Assembly: GCA_018398805.1 (NCBI GenBank)
Contig: JAGFBZ010000853.1
Location: 779,001 to 843,000, forward strand
Direction of reading: 5' to 3'
Length of the DNA stretch: 64,000 nucleotides
DNA from: Hirundichthys speculiger
Taxonomy: Eukaryota; Chordata; Actinopteri; Beloniformes; Exocoetidae
Part shown: piece by piece, positions 44,716-56,595 of the stretch
Layout of the letters: each line of letters opens with the position of its first letter
How positions within the stretch are numbered: the stretch's first letter is position 1
Position numbers and translations under genes: made by a program
Notes under the pieces: model-generated
The model's input: only the letters and a program-made list of their open reading frames with translations
What the model was told of the DNA's origin: nothing
Database searches by the model: none

Positions 44716-47700
44716 AGATAGCCAAAATGTTAGAAACCAGGCATTCAAACCATTTCAAACTTGACACAGTACTTTCTTAGTGCCTCTAGCATGTAACCAT
44801 CCAAGGCTGAAAGAGACCAGAAAAACAGTTGTCAAGAAAACGAGAGAAAATAACAGACAAATGAAGAACACTTGCATCTGTTACTGAATTATATTATTTT
44901 TCTGCTTTCTCTTGCCTGCAGTTTAATGTTTTAATAGGATCACAAAGTTGTGTTTTGTTAGTGCAGCCTGTGTCTTTAAATGTGAGCGATACTCAATAAA
45001 CAAAACTCAAAAGATCCAAGATAAGTTCAATCAAAACCAGTAAATATGTTGAAAGAAAACTCAGTTATCCCAGTCCTAAATTGTACCTCAATGAAAAAAA
45101 ACTGTAAAACCAAGGAAGTGAGTACTTAAACTATTTAAATGCCAAGTCAGTTTTCAAATAAAGGCTTTTACTTGATCTGGGGGGGTATAATTAATTCAAC
45201 ATTCTGTCACTAAATTCATACAGATGATGTTTTTTGTTTAAGTTTAATTTCAAGGGTTACTCTTGTCTTTTTATTTGATAACATTTGCATGAAAATATCA
45301 ACTTCACAAAACTATTTTAGCTTTCACAATATTGAGTTTTACTGCTTAAATTTGTTAAGTGAATTATTGTGAAATCATGCTTTATATTACAGTTGCGTTG
45401 CTCTCAGCTGTTTCAATTTCCTGTCTGGGCACAACACATGCAAATGTTTTAACGATACAAAAGAAAAACTCAACACAGGTGTGTCTGTCCACCTTATTCT
45501 ATATTTCCTTGCGGTCTCTGGAAAGATAGACATGGACTTCGGCACAAGTCGTGAGTATAAATTGTTCCTAAAACTTTGGACACAACATAAAAAGCATGTT
45601 AATAAAATATCACTTCATACTGGTTTTGGTCTGTGGCATTTGTGATATTGAATCGGACATTTACTCAGATACCACAGGATTTATTGATTTCTGTGGACCA
45701 AAGAGGATAGAAAAAAACTGTTTGAGTAAATAAAACAAGCTAGATGAAAAGTGTAGTTGTAGGCAGCAATCTGGTTCTAGTTACAATGATCTATATGGAC
45801 CTTCAGTTATAGGAGTGTGAGACTCAAAGATACAAGGGAATCTTGTAAACTTTGATCCATCTTTCCAGAGCCTGCACATCCTTTTCCATTTTCCTCCGTT
45901 GACATAACTCAATAAAAGCTTGACAGCAAATGTTATTCTGTGTTAGAGAAAGTTTTATAAGCTTTAAGTGGAATCAGGGCTGAGAGTTATGTATGCTGCT
46001 CCTCTCATGCGAAAAAGACAGGAAGAGAAAAGGAGACAAGCGAATGCCTGGACGACTTGACAACAACAGTGCTTTTCACCGTTTGTTTGTTTTCCTTCCC
46101 TGTGATTCCAGGAAACCCTAAACACATGATGTGACTGAGATTATTTTCACATTTGATTTTATAAAACAGCACTCAGTGCGGTTACACTTCAAAACAGCAT
46201 CTCTTCTCCTCCAACATCCTCAACTGCAGAAAGACCCAACAGACCTGTCAAAGTGAATTTACCTTGTAAAGTGAATTACAGGGTGATAAACGATACTTTG
46301 GCACCAAGGCAGTAAACTGCTGAGAGAAGCTAAATACTAATGTGATTTGTCAAAGAGTTTATAAGCTGTAAGAGCTGCGATGAAATGACCTGCCCCATTG
46401 GAGGAGATAAAGACGAAGAGAAGTCTTTGTTTGCGGTGGAATTCACTACTGAAACGGCCTGCAAAGGGGACCCGGTTAACATTTACTGCACTTAGATTAG
46501 AAGCTCCACACAGGAAGGAGAGACTGTATTTTCCACATGGCGATGCGACGTACTGTACTGTTTTGTGTTGCTCAGTACAGAAACATCATCTTAAGATAGA
46601 CGTTGCTGATGTGTCGACTAGTCACAAAGACATGTTTTCTGATTCAACCTCAATATCCTTATGAGAGTTCTTTAAAATCTGGGGAACTAGAGCCTAAAAA
46701 TATCCCAAACTTTACCCAACCTACATAGATGGTCACACAAACACCCACGCACACACACACTCCATATCACTGTGGCTCTGCTGTGTTTTGCTGTGGGAGG
46801 CTGAAGTGGCCTTTGTGGGCTGAGCTGAATATCTCTGTCCACTCTGGCAGAGCCTCAGAGTGCCGGCTGCCGGCTGCCGCCTGCTGCCTCAGCCCCGGGC
46901 ATAGGCTGCAAACAACCCGGCCCACCGACCAACTTCCCTGAACTCCTGCCAAGCTCCTGACGCCATCCTGGGTGGTCCCGCTTCATGCGGCTCTGGCAGG
47001 ACCCTGTTCAGTACCCCCCCCCCCCCCCAGCACCCTCCCTCCCACGTCCCCGGCAGCCACAAACAACCTCGCTGTGTTCCCAATGTCCACAGAGAGACAG
47101 CGAATGATACAAGTTGTATTTTTGTCATAGGCATTGGATGCTCTGTATTTCTGAGGGTTCTGGAGAAGTTAAAAGATGAGAAAAGAATGTTTGCAGGCAG
47201 GAGACATTTATATTTAGTCTGCATATGAATTTGTGTTTATCTATCTGCATGCCCTTTTTTGAATAAAGGTGTTAGTGACATTTCACACAAGCTGAGAAGG
47301 AAAGATGTATTCTGGTAGTCTGTAAATTTTCTTTCTGCTACGACTCCCTTCTTTTCAATGAACCATGACTCAGAGTTAAAATCATCGAAGAAAGAGCACT
47401 GAAATCCAGTGCTGGGAGAGTTGCTGCACAGTGATGAGATGGAAACATTCTGTCAAATTACACAATGAAGACTTAAGATTCTCTCGCTACAGATATCATT
47501 AAAAAAAAAAGCAGCCAACAAATCAAGCCTGCTTGAGTCAGAATGGCACTCCTTTTCCTCATTTCCTTCGCTGGATTTTGGAATCATATTCCCCCAGAGC
47601 TCTGGAGGTAATTGTCCCAGGCTCCTACTCTCCATATGACCACCCTTCTGCTACTTGGCGGCTCCACCAAAGAAAATGCCCTCCCTCTTTCTTGTGTCTC

Positions 47701-50700
47701 TGCCTCTGTTCCAGAGATTCATGACTCCTGTGCCTGATTGCAGATGATTAAAATCATTAGAGGTTGAGCCACTTACTGGTTCTGTGGAGGTTACTGTGGG
47801 CAGTAAAAGGGGGGGTTGAGATGGTTTTGTGGGATCTTGTAGAGGTGGGCAAGGATTAGGTGTTGAAGGGGAGAGAAGCATCATTCCATCCTCTGACATA
47901 AACGAAAGCTTTACGAGCTGCCAGACCCCAAATAGAGACACAAATATCAATCTGCCCCACCTTCAGCAGTCACACATACACACCAAAACCACCCAAGCGG
48001 TCCGTGATACCATCAGTGAAAAATCTCAGAAGAAAAGCGTCAATGTGTGTATTAGCAATGTGTGTAATCACAAGGCCTTTGGGGACACTAATGGATAAGT
48101 ACACTAACACACTGTCAAATCTGGGCCAATCTGGGCCAACACTTACACACACTACAGCTAACATTGTCAAGTCACACACTGACTGTACTGGAAAAGTCCT
48201 AATTGCTCCTGTTAGACATCAACATTAGATTTCATAATGCTCAACTGACTAATTTTTTATGCCCAATGTTTTGAGCCAGTTGATTAGAAAAAGGCAACAG
48301 TACAAACAGTGTATTTACAGTAAGAGATCATCATCAGCTTTATACTAATGTGCTTGCTGTCAAGTCTGTATGGCTGCTGAATTTTGAACACAGATGCAGT
48401 GCAGATGTGTTGAAGCAGCCGTATACGGACACATATGTAGACAAATCCTGTCTGTCAGTGAACAGAGCGGCAGGACAACTGTTGTAGCCAGTGCGTGATC
48501 AGAGTAGATCACAGGTTGAAGACATGAATAATAGATGGTGTTTATGAGTGTATGTTTTCCATCTGACCCCTGGGTCTACAGTGAAAACTACAGCCGGCCT
48601 CTTAAGGGGCTGAAGGAGAAGCTGGAGAGTGGGACTTAGACAGCTGAAGCCAGCCCTGTGAGGTGAGGGGTCATTTACTACCCAGGGACACCCCATCAGC
48701 CATCAGTGACATTTTCAATCAGGGCTTATAGTGTTATACGCAGAAAAACACACGCTTCCTTGCTGCTGCTGATACTGAACAGTGAGTGCAGCTTTCACAC
48801 AGACAGCACTGTAGAGTGACAATGCAGCATTTATACCACGGCGAGCAGCATAAAAGCAGCCTTATATTAAACCCTAATGTGTACACTCAAGAGCATTCCA
48901 CACTTATTAACTTATAAGATATGCAATGAGTTTTAATATGTCTGTGACATATATCAAGAAGCTAGACAGTGGATGTGTTCAGCTCTGAGAGAGGAGCAAG
49001 GGCTTCTAGTCTTGTGAAAACCTGAGCCGGATCCCCTCCAGTGAGCGCAGCAGAAAAATACCTGAGAGCCCGCTGTGGCCTGACTAATGAAGGTCAGGCC
49101 TCTGGTGCAGCTTGTCAGGCCCAGACAATGTGTCCCTACTGCAAGCAATTAGCTCAGGCAGCTAAGAGGCTGCAGGCCTTACTGTAAGACGCACACAGCT
49201 GGTCAAAGGGGAAGCTCCTTCCCAAAACTGTTTAAAATGACACAGGGGTCAGAGAATGTGCGTACTTTACAAGGGCGGTTATGGTCAGTGAGTCCTGACA
49301 GTATTTTCATATGCTCAGAGGTTTTTTTTCTTAGGGAGACTGGAGGAAACAAAAAGGCTGTCAAAGGACTGATTCACAGTTTATAAATTTCACTCTAGAC
49401 TAAAAAAGCCACACTTTAATTCCAAAGCTTAACAGAAACCTTTATCTTCATCTTTTCAGGAGTAAATATGACTTTGGGTTGCTATTTTGTGGGGACTTCT
49501 TTGTAAGTTCAGAAAGACTTGTGGTTGGGTTACCACTAGGTGGCATGGTCACTTTGAATACACACAATGAAGACCAATGAAAAATAAAAACCACAGACGT
49601 TCACATGTGAACTGTAACATTTTGCTCTTTTTCACAGCTTGATGAGTAAAGATGTTTGCAGCATACTCTATCCGATTGATAGAGAGATAACATCTGATAT
49701 ATACAAGACGTACAAAAACAGCAGCACAGAAACTGAAGTCCTTGTGCGCTGAGACAGTAACTGCTGATCAATGACATACTTGAGAAACAACACGAAGATA
49801 AGCACCTCGACTATCTTCAGCTTTTGTACGAGCGACATGATGTTGTCATCAAAGGATGTTATGTCTTCAAACACGCTCACCATGTGATAGTAACCCGCAC
49901 ATTCAGCAAAGTCACTGAGTCAACAGTTTTCAGGAAAAGAGCGCAGATGTTATTTTGAAGCTGCATAAAATAACTAAGTGGAAAAGTTTCAAATAAGAAA
50001 GATACAGGTCACCATCCTGAGTAATTAATGTATTGTATATTTTTGAGTGAGATGTCAAGCGAGCTCGTGCAAGCATGTGTGTGATCACAGTTGTAGCCTG
50101 CTGAATTATTCAGTGTCCCCCCTGTGCGAACACTAACACTAACGGAGGGGAGCCATTAAAGATCCATGAGGAGATCATTAACGGCTGCCACCCGGCCTTA
50201 ACCCGTGCATCTACCCCCTTCCCACTTCCCTGGGGCAACTCCCTCTCCAAATAGCCGGGCCTAACCCCTCAACATGAGCTTACTCTCAGGGCCAGAGCTG
50301 CTGCAGGGGCTGGGGGTCAGAGGTTAGCCCAAGCAAAGGCGTGACCCATGGCACTAATGTACTTGTAACACTTTTAAAACACTTTGGTGAGAGTTAAGCA
50401 GAACACACTCTCAAGTAGGACCACACAGAGAGCCCTACTATTCCTTTATTTTTTTCTCCTTTTTCCCCTCCCTCACAACTTGCTCATGCTGTTTCTTCGG
50501 CTGCTCTTCTAGTCAAGTTGAGAGAGACAGTAGACGTGTTGTTGCTGTGCTACTTCCTTTTTCCTTTTCCTGTTTTATTTTGCAGCAATTTGACCATTTT
50601 TAGCATTCAATTTCTTTAAACTCTTTAAAAATTCAATTTCATTTTATTCCCTTGGAAATGAAATAAAACAGCACAGGTGATGTCGGTTGTTGTTTCTTAA

Positions 50701-50899
50701 GTGGAGCATAGAGATTTTTTACATGTTTTTCGGGACTTCCACATTTAATACAATTAGAATCATCTTAAGACACTTCTACAAAATGACAAATCAAAAACAG
50801 GTTTAGTGTTTTGCTAGTTCATTCAAATAAAACTGTGAAATATCCAATTTACATATTTTAAAGCTTTATTTAGAAATCGGATCAAGTATCTTGGTAAAA
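44716..50899. other. Unassigned non-coding DNA, about 6 kb
   Basis: No gene was confidently recognised. GC-richer patches lie at 46840-47060 and 50090-50330. Simple sequences include CA-rich text at 46735-46765 and C15 at 47014-47028. A coding-looking minus-strand frame at 49668-49883 is discussed in the findings but is not called as a gene. Confidence 0.4.
47014..47028. repeat. C15 homopolymer
   Basis: Fifteen uninterrupted C residues in a locally GC-rich segment; its length may be unreliable in the assembly. Confidence 0.9.
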
Positions 50900-51470
50900 A
50901 TGGCAGCCATACCTTGGAAATGATCCTACAAGCTTAGCACACATCTGTTGGGCATTTTTTTTTCTTCTTGGTAGAAACATTCAAATACAATCAGGATGGA
51001 TTGGGAGCAAAAGTGCACAGCAATTTTCAGGACTCTTCAGAGATACTCCACTGGGTTCAGATCCAGACTCTGGAGACTCCAGGGCTTCCACAGAGATTTG
51101 CTGAAACCACTCTGTGGTGCTTTCTTGGAGGTAAGCTTCAGGTTCAAGATGTCAGCCTTCTCCACATCCTGAGATCCTGAGCGCTCCTGATGTCCTCCAC
51201 AAGAGCTCTTCAGGACTGTGACCATCTAGTTAACTGCTTCATCTGAGCGGAAGCTTTTCTTATTGATGGTAAAAGATTCATTCAACACCCTCTTAGTACT
51301 AACAAGCTGTCATATGCCTTCAGAAAACAAAGGCTTCTGTCTGGCCTTCCTTTTTTAAAAGATGTCTGTCTGTCTCTAAAGTGTCTGCCACAGATCTCAA
51401 TTCAAGGTAAACTTTGGTTGGTTATTTGTCTGACTGAGGCCTCTTCTTAGCTTAGATGCAGAAAAATATC
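50900..51470 (-). pseudogene. Tc1-like element 'C' relic, transposase on minus strand
   Basis: Plus-strand antisense landmarks: GCAGCCATACCTTGG, GGATTGGGAGCAAAAGTGCA, ACAGCAATTTTCAGGACTC, CAGAGATACTCCACTGGGTT, CAGATCCAGACTCTGGAGAC and ATCCTGAGATCCTGAGCGCT, then GTCTGACTGAGGCCTCTTCT near 51430. The pattern matches DDE-core and downstream segments of a Tc1-like transposase in reverse orientation. It has many small indels, no open frame and no clear terminal repeats. The 70- and 62-codon frames in it are chance. Confidence 0.65.
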
Positions 51471-54400
51471 TATTTTTATGTGCAACTATGTCTGGATTGT
51501 TGAGAAAAAAAATTAGTTCATTTTTTTCTATCTGAAACTCAACAAAATGTCAACAAAAAACTAATTGTAATGCCTGAAAACTATATATATATGCGCTGTA
51601 CGCAGAAAAGGTATTGTATTTAAATGTAAAGTAATGTGCATGCAAATTTTACAGACACCTTGACCACTGGTTCACTCAGAGATAATCTCTGGATGATAAA
51701 CATGAAATATCCATTCTGTGGGCCACACACCAGCCCCAAATCAGATACCCTTGGTGTTATCGTGTCATGTGAAAACATGACAGCGTGTGCTGGGGGCATC
51801 AGTTATGTTCCCAGTCAGCAATTAACACACACTAAAGGTTCGTCATGGGAGGCAAATCCAATTACACAAAAGGTATCACGCTAAAAGTCTAGTATCTGTC
51901 CCAGCATCACAGATGTCAACACTGCTGACAATCACACTCGATGCATATCTAATTTGCTCGTGTTTCGTCTAAAAGTGCAGAAGACATTTCCTGCTGTTGT
52001 GAAATTGGGTTTGACTCAATTCTCATATTCAAATTATTTGTTTTGACTAGAAGTTGCTTGGAGTCTTAGGTTAAACTTGAAATATCTTAAGTACCGTTTG
52101 CATCTTCTGATCTACCAGTTCAAGCTTACCCCCATAATCCTCAGCCTCAGTCTCCCTGAATGCAGTTGTGGTTTTCTCCTGTTAATGTAAAAGGCTTCTT
52201 AGCTAGGTCAGGCCGCTGTCCTGTACTGATGGCTGGGGTCAGAGGGTCAGTTGGTCACCAGAGCGGCAGCTGTCATTTTACGGAACCGTTTCCCATCGAT
52301 GTGTTTCTTGGAGGCTGTGGAGTATGTGGTTAGCGCGCAGGTCAGCGGTGGGTGTAGAGTGGTCTGGCTCCAGCTCTCAGGCAGCAGTGGCAGACCATAG
52401 CACTGACAGATAGTGGGCATTATCATTTGTTAAGTGCCCCTTTGCCTCTGGTCAGGAACACTTAACATGGCCTGTGGTCACTAAATGCTGCTGGACTGCC
52501 GGTAGTAAGGTAAAATATTCATTGTCGTGAAGTGGTGGTTTTCCTTTGCCCCAGCCCTAAAAGCCTGGCTTGGTTTTGTGTTTTTAACCAGGGCCCTAAA
52601 ACCAGTAGCTTTTTACTGGACAGTGTAATGGACCTCCATAAGATATGCTTACTGTACCACAAAATCACAGGCAGTGAAAAGATTTAGCCACAATGTGAAT
52701 GGAAGACCTCTAGAATATAGGACAAATACAAAAATAACAGCAACTGGGTGACATTTCCTAAATGAAATGTTATAGATTCTGAGATTTTACAGGACAAGCA
52801 GCATCCTTACTGAGTTTGACATTTATCTGCATTTAGTGGAACGTCAAAGAGCATACAAAGCTGGCATTTTTGGATAGATAGGTACTTTCTTTTCTAGGTC
52901 AGAGGCATTTGCTTTCCACTTTTCAAGAAAAAGGGAAAACAAGTGAATCACCACCTCTTGCACACGCTTGTTTTTGGAAGACGCTACCGCTGGTGGCCTT
53001 CAGGAGTGCCGACACATCTCTGACAGCGGGGGACTTCCACTAGACCCCAGCAACCTGTCCCCCCCTCTAACCAAACCACATGGCATTTATAAGTGTGTCA
53101 ACATGCTAAAAAGCACGATCAAGTGTACTTTCCTATCGCTGAGCTGTTGTTCTGCATCTGCTGTGGGCCACTGCCTGAAGCTTTGTTAGGCGCTGAGGCA
53201 CAGAGTGGCTGAACAGACCCTCAATTTTCCCTGGTTTTACTGGGGTCGACAGAGGAGCTCCCACCTGAGGTGAGCCTGGCATTTAGCAGCCCATAAACGT
53301 CTTCCCCCTCACTAACTCCTTGTCACCAGTCTACCCTGTTTCACTTTCTCTTAGCTCTGAGCACATAAACACCCTGCACTTAGTATCAGGTGCTTGTTTC
53401 CATGTGATTTGGTCTGGTTTTGTCCCAGTTCAACTCTCAGCCCCTCTGAGCACCACAGAGCCTAGTTAGAGGCCATGGTGGTTTCTTCCCAGTCACCTCA
53501 GATGGAATCTCTCTTTAGGTTTTGGGTTGTGGGGTTCTGGCTGAGGGGAACCCTTTCCCCGAGGGTGGGTGGTAGCATGCCTGGTCAACCTCACTGCAGG
53601 TCACAAGAGGCTTGAGGCCAAGCAGATGCCAGGCTGTGGCAGGTGTGGCGATGGGATGTGAGAGGAAACAGCCACATTCATAGCCGCACATTGCTTCTGC
53701 AAACTGAAATTCTGCTTTCTCCAATTTAATAAGGGCAGAGAATGAAAATAATTAATCTAGAAATGAATACAGTGTGCAGGGAACAGTCATTTATTACCAC
53801 ACAGGGACGCAGACTGATGTGTCAGATGAAACAAAATCCCAGAGGTGTGTAGAGAAACTTGAATGCATCACAGCAAAAATTCCAGGTTTTGCTCAGCTCA
53901 GGGTTGAAAATTGATGTGATTTAATATTACAAAATTCATTCCTAATAATAAGACAGGTTGAAAGCATGCCCTGGTCTGCAGTTTATAAATATGTTAAACC
54001 TCTTAGGGATGTATCAAATCTATGTGATTTGTGACTGTATTCATTTATAGCCTGGAAAAGATGAGCTGAATCAAAAAATTATTATTATTTTCTTTTTTTT
54101 TATCTGCAGGGGAAAAAGAGAGAAATTAATAGCTGCAGATAAAATTTCATCTCTGTGGTGAAATATTCCATCTGGGAGACAGAGCATGAGCCAGACAACC
54201 ACAAGAACTTGCAAGAGTGAGTTTGCAGTTACTATGAGCTTATTTACTCAATGTTTGATGATGAAAATTTCTCATTAGGAAGCCAAAGGATAAAAAGACT
54301 AAATTGGCCATTGAAACCTCACTGAGCGTCTGACTAACAAGGAGTCAGGAGGCATCAAATCATTGTAGCATGACTCCACTTAAGGCGGCACAGGCAGAGC

Positions 54401-56356
54401 TAAACCTTATTTTCTGTGCCTTTCTATCTGAAGAGAGCTCTGATGAATTTATCAAAGACATATTTCTGCAGAGTAGCTGTGGTTGATGATGTGTAAATGT
54501 CCTCCACACTTCTAACCTAACACATAACTAGTGTTTGGCAACACAGGAAGAAATAATTTGAGGTTGCAGTGGTTTGTTAAGATCAGATGAGACTTGCGCC
54601 ACCGTTTCCATGGCAGTAGACGGACACAGTGATAGCAGAGGTGTTGGCAAGCTGTTCTCACATCAGCTTGTGAACTTGTGTCCATGACTGCTGTGCAGTT
54701 TGCAGAAATAATGTTCTTCTCAGAATAGTGTGCATGATGTTGAGGGATGAGTGGCAGATTTTTTTTTTTTTTATCAGCAGCGTCACAGTGGCGCTCACCT
54801 TATGATCTATTTTAAACTAATTTCTCATCCATTGTTATGCATAATTTCAATTTACATGTTTGCAGATCTGCCTCACAGACATGGTCATTGGCCACAGATG
54901 TCACCATTGTTATCACTCTGAAGATCACGTTCCCACGCTGACTAGCTGTCGGTGCAGCACAAGGGCCGAGTCACGGTTTTTCTCATGAAACCACGTCGAT
55001 GGCCATCAAAAGACCAATAACTTCCTCTGCATGCTGGCTCACTTCCGCCTTCTGTATGTGGGGACCTGCTGTTGCCATGGTTCCCGGATCTGCATTTGCG
55101 TGCGAGCAACTTAGACAGGCGTCTGGGGTTTCACGCACAAATAACAGGAAGACAGTAGTCGTACTTCTCAACCGTTTCTCACTTCTGCCTTCTTGATTTA
55201 AGGAAGGCTGGGGAGACGCACAGACACAGCACGGAGCGTCTGTGAGCTGATCTTCCCACAATGACACTCCCCTTTCAAAAAAAGAAAAAAAAATGACTGA
55301 AAAAATATGATATTAACGCTGATGCAGCGAATAGGATGTGTAATCGTGATGATTCATCCTCTCCAGACTTTCTGCACAAACTGAAAGTAATTGTTGCTAT
55401 ACAAGAATGCACATAGGGATTTTAGTGTTTAAAATGTCACATTATTATAAAATACAAGACCTTTTCGATCAGTATGTGCTCCGTTTGCAGGAGTGCAAGT
55501 TGAAGTGATCACATACAGGGATTTGGAAGGAGCTATACTTTGCTCATTAGCATAATGGAAACATCCAGCTAACGAATGAAACATTGACAACCACATAAAG
55601 TGATTCATATTTGCCGTTAGCTGGTGACCGTTGGCTTTAACAGTACTCAAATAACCTATGAATCACCCCACTTAACTTTCCTGAAGGAAACAATGAAATT
55701 AGAAGCAATGAAATTGACTTCTTATTTATTCTTATACACATTGCATACTCTCACTATAAATGGAAGTTGTACTTGAGTCCTTTATTATGAGAGGAGCACG
55801 ACAAGAAGACAATCACAGATATGCCACAGATATAAGTAAACATTTTGTCAGTCATAAAAAAAAAAGTACTAGACAACCGCATGTCTTATGCACACAACAA
55901 GGTTTCCACATCTCTTAAGAGGAAGCAAAAAAAAAACTTAAACTTTTAAAGTGCAAATGTTAAGACTAGTCTTAGCTGCTCAGTGGCTGTGGGAAAATGC
56001 ATAGCACGTCTGTCGCATGGTTAAGTCTTTCTCATAACACAGAGCTGTCAAGCCACAGAGAAGCAGACTCATACCGGAACCCATCCGCAGCCTTAGCTGT
56101 GCCAAGGCTAGTCATCCCCATGCCAGGCTGACTCTGATTTTAGTCAAGTATAGCTGGCGGGTCGGCTCTCTGCACATAACAAACAAACCAAAAGCACATT
56201 CATGCACGCTGAATCCTTTCAGAAAACCCTCAAATTGCTTCAGAAATGTAAGCATGTTTCAAATTATGAATATTATAGCCAAAGTTTAAATTTGAATGCA
56301 TATTTCTTTATTTTCCACACAGGTGGAATTCCTCCATTTTCTTTTTAAAAAATTAT
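51471..56356. other. Unassigned non-coding DNA, about 4.9 kb
   Basis: No gene or recognised repeat, apart from a T12 run near 54760 and a short inverted repeat at 54098-54144. The blocks 52200-52520 and 54880-55260 are GC-richer and repeat-free, and are discussed as candidate regulatory elements. Confidence 0.4.
54098..54144. repeat. 12-bp perfect inverted repeat
   Basis: TTTTATCTGCAG (54098-54109) and CTGCAGATAAAA (54133-54144) flank a 23-base purine-rich spacer. Each arm contains a GATA-type core (TTATC/GATAA). Confidence 0.85.
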
Positions 56357-56595
56357 AAGAAATGTGGTTGCGGGCCGCCCCGGTAGTGCAGTGGTTTGGG
56401 CAGGCGGCCCACATACAGAGGCTACGGTCCTCGTGCAGCTGGTCGCGAGTTCGATTCCTGGCCTGTCAGGCCCTTTGCTGCGTGTCTTCCCCGTTCTCTC
56501 TGCCCCACCTTCCTGTCTCTTTCCACTATCAATATAGGCCACTAGTGCCTAAAAAAAATCTTAAAAAAAAAAAAAGAAAAAAGAAATGTGGTTGC
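56357..56595 (+). mobile_element. tRNA-derived SINE with perfect 15-bp target-site duplications
   Basis: The body spans 56372-56580. Its tRNA-like head has an A box (TAGTGCAGTGG, 56384-56394) and a B box (AGTTCGATTCC, 56448-56458), the internal RNA polymerase III promoter. The tRNA-unrelated body (GGCCCTTTGCTGCGTGTCTT, TTCCTGTCTCTTTCCACTAT) is followed by an A-rich tail (56552-56580). The duplicated target AAGAAATGTGGTTGC lies at 56357-56371 and 56581-56595 without a mismatch. SINEs are copied by a partner LINE's reverse transcriptase. The intact promoter and perfect flanks point to a recent insertion. Confidence 0.93.
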
